NCBI RefSeq assembly: GCF_030315685.1
Contig: NZ_JASXSI010000005.1
Location: 62,001 to 126,000, forward strand
Direction of reading: 5' to 3'
Length of the DNA stretch: 64,000 nt
From: Gordonia sp. ABSL11-1
GTDB taxonomy: Bacteria > Actinomycetota > Actinomycetes > Mycobacteriales > Mycobacteriaceae
Below are positions 60,013 through 64,000 of the stretch, one piece after another (positions within the stretch are counted from its first letter, which is position 1; every line of letters begins with the position of its first letter). Position numbers and translations under genes: made by a program. The notes under the pieces were generated by a model. It did not search any database. It saw only the letters and a program-made list of their open reading frames with translations, and was not told where the DNA came from.

Positions 60013-60727
60013 TTAGCACCAGTCGGTGGGCAGGTCGCCGCCGACGACCATTCCCGAGCGCGGGCCGATCGTGTCGGCGAGCGAGACCTTGCCGTTCAGG
60101 ACGGCCATCCCGAAGCTGAGGAACTCGACCGCAGGCGCGCCGGAGATCGACACCAGCACGTGCGGGGAATTCGGTAGGCCGGAGACGGTCGCGTTCTTCT
60201 GCGCGGATGGGTTGACCGCGGGTGGGTTGACGTAGCCGACCCCCTTGATCTTCTTGGTGTTGCGGATGTCGACGACGCGGATGTCCGTCGACTCCCATGA
60301 ACACGCGAGGGGATGTCGGATCCGTCGGACGATCGACGGCACAGTAGTGCGGGTTGCTGCTGAACACGCCGCCGCCCATCGACGACCGCAGGTGGTGTCG
60401 AGGTTGCTGGGCAGGTTGATCTCGAGTTTGATCTGTGCGACATGGCGCGGCTTGTTCACCGAGGTCACATCGGAGAACTTGACACCGCCCGAACCCAGCT
60501 CGTCGATGGTCACGATGTGCGGACGTCCGCCGTAGGTCACCGGTATCGTGTGCTGATTGACCTGACCGTCGAACCAGCGGCAGGCCGCGACGTGCGGCCC
60601 TTCTCACGCAGTGTGTCGGACGCGCAGTCGGCCCGCGAACGTTGCGGCGAGGGTCGACGCCGATCACCGCCACGGCAATCGTGAGACGGAATCGTCGGCG
60701 GGCCCGCAGACGAGGTCGAGCGCGCAT
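60013..60727 (-). pseudogene. Decayed gene for an exported or membrane-anchored protein
   Basis: Coding signals on the minus strand jump between frames. From ATG 60727: RRRFRLTIAVAVIGV (membrane segment), then DTLREKG in another frame, then in a third frame PHVAACRWFDGQVNQHTIPV, TYGGRPHIVTIDELGSGGVK, FSDVTSVNKPRHVAQIKLEI, NLPSNLD. The stretch LRSSMGGGVFSSNPHYCAVD and RPTDPTSPRVF is best read in the first frame again, after which STDIRVVDIRNTKKIKGVGY to TDWC and TAA 60013 reads in the third. At least three indels are needed. Only the part from about 60540 to 60013 is open continuously. I do not recognise the family. Decay seems likelier than error given the number of breaks. Confidence 0.5.
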
Positions 60728-60931
60728 TATCTGATCGCCAGGCATCCCCCGACTCGCCCCATGCGCAGGACCCACATGTGTGGTCGCCGACCCTGGCCAC
60801 TCGGCGGGCCGGGCTCGCCGGCTTCGCGGATACACGTTCGGTCAGAGGAACGCCGGTGCAGCGAGAGGTGTGGCGATCGCAACGTGTGCCCGGGCGCCGA
60901 TCGGTGGCCGGGATGTGTGAGACTTCGTGGC
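60728..60931. other. Intergenic region between decayed gene and SGNH hydrolase gene
   Basis: A divergent promoter region; I see no gene or strong repeat in it. Confidence 0.4.
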
Positions 60932-61840
60932 ATGCGTCGAGCGTTGCTCTCCCGAATCGCGACCGTAGTCGCCTCCGGTGCCGCGGTCGCGGCAGTGGTG
61001 ATCCCCGGGACCGCGGCCACCGAGATGGCCAGCCCGCCTGCGCAGGCACACGGCAGCCCCAAGTCGGGCATTTCCGCCATGGCGGGCAAAAAGTATGTGG
61101 CACTGGGGAGTTCCTACGCCGCAGGTCCCGATGCCGCGTCGGTGGAGAACCTGCCGTGTCTGCGTACGTCCGACAACTACCCGCACCAGGTCGCAAGGGC
61201 CGCAGGTCTTCGTCTGACCGATGCCTCGTGCTCGAGCGCGACCACCGCCAACGTGCTGAGCAAACCCCAACCGCCTAGTGGTCGGGTACCACAGATCGCT
61301 GCCGTCACCCCTGACACCGACCTCGTGACGATCACGGTCGGCGGCAACGACATCGACTACATCGGTCGTCTGACGGCGATCAGTTGCGCCAATTCGCTGA
61401 CTGCCGCAACGCACTCCACGCGGCGGTGTGTGAAGAAGCACGTCGTGCGGTCCGAACCCGATGCCGACGACTTCGGGCGCGTGCAGAAGTCGCTCACCGA
61501 GCTGATCATCGCCGTACACGTCCGAGCGCCACGGGCCCGCGTCCTCCTCGTCGACTATCCGCCGGTCCTGGAACCGGGTCGCCCCCTGTGCGCCAAACTC
61601 CCGCTGACCGCGCCGCAGGCCGCGCAGACCGCGCGCGTTTTCGAGGGACTGGCCGCCGCGACCGCTCGTGCCGCTGAACGTGGGGGAGCGCGCCTCGTGC
61701 GGGCATCCGAGGCCGGCGCGGCACACACGGTGTGCTCGACCGATCCCTGGTTGAACGGATTCGAGTTGCCGATCCCGTATCACCCGACGGCGTCGGGCAA
61801 GGCGGGTGTGGCCCGCCTGGTGCTCACCGCTCTGCGCTGA
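60932..61840 (+). CDS. Secreted SGNH/GDSL hydrolase
   Basis: A 302-residue exported lipase/esterase-like protein. A signal peptide (MRRALLSRIATVVASGAAVA and following, cleavage near AQAHG) precedes the SGNH blocks: YVALGSSYAAGPDA (block I serine in GSS), VTITVGGNDIDYIG (block III, GGND) and PIPYHPTASGKAGVARL (block V histidine). Cysteines at CLRTSD and CSSATT probably form disulfides as in related secreted lipases. The natural substrate is unknown. ATG at 60932 is the likely start, GTG 60917 an alternative. The stop codon lies in a 19-bp duplication. Confidence 0.88.
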   Translation: MRRALLSRIATVVASGAAVAAVVIPGTAATEMASPPAQAHGSPKSGISAMAGKKYVALGSSYAAGPDAASVENLPCLRTSDNYPHQVARAAGLRLTDASCSSATTANVLSKPQPPSGRVPQIAAVTPDTDLVTITVGGNDIDYIGRLTAISCANSLTAATHSTRRCVKKHVVRSEPDADDFGRVQKSLTELIIAVHVRAPRARVLLVDYPPVLEPGRPLCAKLPLTAPQAAQTARVFEGLAAATARAAERGGARLVRASEAGAAHTVCSTDPWLNGFELPIPYHPTASGKAGVARLVLTALR

Positions 61841-61862
61841 GAGCACCGCTCTGCGCTGAGAG
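61825..61862. repeat. 19-bp tandem duplication across the SGNH stop codon
   Basis: CACCGCTCTGCGCTGAGAG is present twice in a row (61825-61843, 61844-61862). The TGA of the hydrolase gene is in the first copy. Confidence 0.95.
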
Positions 61863-61870
61863 CTTCCGCG

Positions 61871-61888
61871 GATCCCGACGCCGGGATC
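61871..61888. terminator. Short hairpin between converging genes
   Basis: GATCCC and GGGATC pair around the loop GACGCC, overlapping the stop codon of the acyltransferase gene. Weak. Confidence 0.35.
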
Positions 61889-63308
61889 AGATGATCTCCT
61901 CGGCGTGGAGTCGGTCGTTCCGATGCGTCCACTGCCTGGCGAACACGATGCCGGCGGACACCATCAGCAGGGCACCCGCCGCGGTGAGCAGATCGCCTGC
62001 CGGGACACCCATACCGTCGCGGACGATGATGCCGATCGCGACCGCCGCCATCCCGGTCAGCAAGGAACGCACCGGAGTCTGTGATCGCCAGTCGATGGTG
62101 CTGCGGCCCGTCGTGATGAGGCTGATCGGGCTGCGCCGGAGCACCTCGACGACGAACACCGTGAGCGCGACGGTGGCCACGAAGGAGATGACGATCAACA
62201 GTCCGGGCGAGGAGTCGAGGTGTTCGTGGATGGTGGGTTCCAGTTCGGCGAGAGCCCAGGCGTGCGCGAGGTAGATCCCGAAGGAGCGGTCGGCCGCCGT
62301 CCGCATCACGGTGTCGGTGACCGAGCCGGGTCGTCGGCGGTCCTGCCACATCGTGCCCAGCGAGTACAACATCAGGATGATCGCGATGTAGGCGAAGGAG
62401 TTGTGTGCCATGAAGACATTGGTGGCGCGGACGATCGGTTCCCCGCTGTCGACGTCGTGCAGGTAGTACAGTAGGGTGCCGGTGACGACGGCGCCGCCGA
62501 GGGCGAGAAACGCCCATCGCCACCGGATCATGAAGGCCTGGAATGCCGCATAGTGCATGGCGGCGACGCCGCCCGCCAGGATGAAGAACTGGTACGGCAG
62601 GATGGTGACTACCAGGTGCCGCATCAGCACCTCCTGCGGACCGTGGGTCAGAAATGGCATGGGTGGGTGAACCATGATGTACAGCAACGTCATTTGTACC
62701 GCCAAGCTGACCGCCAGCAGGTATCGGTGGGCGCCCCATGTCCGGCGCAGCAGCCACAGCATGGCCGGGAACACCGCGTAGATCTGCATGCTCACCGACA
62801 GGAAATACAGGTGATACCAGGCATTCCCGGTGATGAGGTCGTACGCGATGCTCTTGGCTGCGAGCTCGACGTCGGCCGCCGAATCGACGAGGTCGTGTAG
62901 GCCGCCGAAACCGCCACCCTCGTACCGGCCGTAGACCCAGTAGAACAGGCTCCAGACGAGGAAGGGGAGTCCGATCAGTTTGTACCGACGTCGCCAGAAC
63001 TGCACCGGCCGGAGCTCGCGATGACGATACTGATAGGTCAGCACGAAACCGGTCAGCGCGAAGAAGGAATACCTGGTGTAGCGCAGGAAGATTCCCACAC
63101 CTCCGGCCGCCACGTTGGCCGGTGTCGCGATGCCGAGGATCACGTGATCGAGAATCACCCCGGCAAACGTGACCAACCGGACGAAGTCGATCTGATGGAG
63201 ATGTTTGTCGCGTGGTCGGGATGGTGCGATGGGCTGCGCTGTCGCGCTGGCGCTTTCGTCTGTTTCGACGGACTTCGGAGGATGTGCGGGTACCGGTTCT
63301 GCGACGAT
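61887..63308 (-). CDS. Acyltransferase 3 family membrane protein, probable non-standard start
   Basis: A protein of about 473 residues with ten or more membrane helices of the acyltransferase 3 type, which O-acylate sugars or lipids of the envelope. The catalytic-type His is in the first helix: HLHQIDFVRLVTFAGVILDH, then RYSFFALTGFVLTYQYRHRE, WYHLYFLSVSMQIYAVFPAM and SFGIYLAHAW. HLHQIDFVRL is the usual N-terminal block, but the first standard codon in this frame (TTG 63176) lies inside it. Upstream the frame stays open through VAEPVPAHPPKSVETDES, and GGAGGAGGGG precedes an in-frame ATC at 63308 by 5 nt. I take ATC as the likely start; a sequence error of ATG is also possible. Confidence 0.75.
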   Translation of the reverse strand: MVAEPVPAHPPKSVETDESASATAQPIAPSRPRDKHLHQIDFVRLVTFAGVILDHVILGIATPANVAAGGVGIFLRYTRYSFFALTGFVLTYQYRHRELRPVQFWRRRYKLIGLPFLVWSLFYWVYGRYEGGGFGGLHDLVDSAADVELAAKSIAYDLITGNAWYHLYFLSVSMQIYAVFPAMLWLLRRTWGAHRYLLAVSLAVQMTLLYIMVHPPMPFLTHGPQEVLMRHLVVTILPYQFFILAGGVAAMHYAAFQAFMIRWRWAFLALGGAVVTGTLLYYLHDVDSGEPIVRATNVFMAHNSFAYIAIILMLYSLGTMWQDRRRPGSVTDTVMRTAADRSFGIYLAHAWALAELEPTIHEHLDSSPGLLIVISFVATVALTVFVVEVLRRSPISLITTGRSTIDWRSQTPVRSLLTGMAAVAIGIIVRDGMGVPAGDLLTAAGALLMVSAGIVFARQWTHRNDRLHAEEII

Positions 63309-63470
63309 GACTGCCCCTCCTCCGTTCGGCCACCGGGCATTTCGGCACGCGGTGTCGGATGCCCGGGGAGACAGTACTCCCCGAATCTGTGAGGTGGCGG
63401 TGGGGTTGCGCGGTGGTTGGATGTCAGGTCCGATGCCGGGGGTCCGATTCGCCCGAAAAGCGAAGAGGGA
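63309..63470. other. Intergenic stretch between acyltransferase and MFS genes
   Basis: Both neighbours lie on the minus strand. No gene is evident. GCCCGGGGAGACAGTACTCC and CCCCGAATC may form weak hairpins, and promoters of the acyltransferase gene should lie here. Confidence 0.4.
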
Positions 63471-64000
63471 TCAGGCGGTCGGGTTGTCGGCGGTGGTCTC
63501 GCGCATCCTCGGCGGGGTCGTCGAGCGCCGCCGCCAGACCAGTACACCCAGTGCCGCGGCGAGGAAACAGGCCGCGGCGCCGACGCCCAGACCCACACGG
63601 GCGTTCGTCGCCTCGCAGATGGCACCGATGATCGGTCCTCCGATCGGCGTGGATCCCATGAAGGCCACCGACCACAAGGACATGACACGCCCGCGCATCC
63701 GCGGGTCGGAGTTGAGTTGCAGTGTCGCGTTGCCGGTCGACATGAAGGACACGCTCAGCCAGCCCACGAAGAACAGGGCGATGATCGCGACCGGGAGGGA
63801 CGGGGCGATCGCGGTGATGGCGATGGTGACGCCGAAGCCGGCGGCGGCGATGGTGAGGGGACGCAGGCCGGTTGTCCCGCGGGCGGCGACCAGAAGCCCT
63901 CCGACCACCGCGCCGACCCCCATTGCCGACGTCATGAAACCGAGTGCCTGGGGCCCGCCGTCGAACACGTCGCGCGCCGCCGCCGGAAGGGACACCTGGA
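63471..64000 (-). CDS. MFS transporter, C-terminal part (cut by window edge)
   Basis: The last 175 or so residues of a major facilitator; the frame is open to the window edge. Segments GFMTSAMGVGAVVGGLLVAA, LTIAAAGFGVTIAITAIAP, SVSFMSTGNATLQLNSDPRM, RGRVMSLWSVAFMGSTPIGG and GLGVGAAACFLAAALGVLVW correspond to the second half of a 12-helix transporter. TGNATLQLNSDPRMRGRVMS fits the EntS/enterobactin-exporter-like MFS group, but the substrate is unknown. Confidence 0.85.
   Translation of the reverse strand, partial: QVSLPAAARDVFDGGPQALGFMTSAMGVGAVVGGLLVAARGTTGLRPLTIAAAGFGVTIAITAIAPSLPVAIIALFFVGWLSVSFMSTGNATLQLNSDPRMRGRVMSLWSVAFMGSTPIGGPIIGAICEATNARVGLGVGAAACFLAAALGVLVWRRRSTTPPRMRETTADNPTA

Overview
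The window is high-GC chromosomal DNA of an actinobacterium of the order Mycobacteriales. A Gordonia-like genus is my guess from general resemblance, not proven. Support comes from strong codon bias to G/C, a PhoP/PhoR pair almost colinear with the mycobacterial one, a ClpC1-type unfoldase, frequent GTG starts and many leaderless-type promoters. The order phoP-phoR ... purD ... purB, purC, ptrB ... purS, purQ ... M18 aminopeptidase also recalls the mycobacterial chromosome. I see no rRNA, tRNA, insertion sequence, integrase or CRISPR array.

Layout. 1-5 kb: tail of a type B carboxylesterase, a small exported protein with a tandem repeat across its stop codon, and a 1272-aa STAND NTPase with WD40 repeats. 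5-10 kb: RidA, a winged-helix protein, phoP-phoR and a DUF899 protein. 10-15 kb: a DpnII-like restriction endonuclease with its D12-class adenine methyltransferase, a HIT protein and a RecQ-like helicase with a phosphoribosyltransferase-like tail. The methyltransferase and the helicase both carry in-frame 36-bp repeats. 15-18.6 kb: a glycosyltransferase pair behind a possible PhoP box.

18.8-36.4 kb: the de novo purine genes purD, purB, purC, purS and purQ are spread among an exported esterase, TetR-regulated enzymes, a CsoR-family repressor with a frameshifted DUF302 gene, oligopeptidase B, a MarR-MFS efflux operon, glutathione peroxidase and an M18 aminopeptidase. 36.4-45.2 kb: an accessory block of small regulator/enzyme pairs (AraC, HxlR, TetR and ECF sigma beside NmrA-type reductases, a DUF1772 protein, a triple VOC protein and an alpha/beta hydrolase).

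45.2-49.7 kb: a cobalamin uptake locus bounded by two inward-facing cobalamin riboswitches. One controls btuF-btuC-btuD, whose btuF is frameshifted; the other controls an intact second binding protein. 49.7-55.8 kb: a choline-to-glycine-betaine operon on the minus strand (BCCT transporter, betaine aldehyde dehydrogenase, choline oxidase, DUF5996 protein), every junction overlapping. 56-64 kb: clpC, an enoyl-CoA hydratase, a decayed exported-protein gene, an SGNH hydrolase, a membrane acyltransferase with an unusual start, and the end of an MFS transporter.

The most unusual signal is the 36-bp in-frame minisatellite (12-aa unit, core GAGSAASGP) in three arrays within two neighbouring DNA-metabolism genes. 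Other points of note are the paired B12 riboswitches, PhoP-box candidates before phoP and a glycosyltransferase operon, several tandem duplications over start or stop codons, and three genes with apparent frameshifts, which may be decay or sequencing error.
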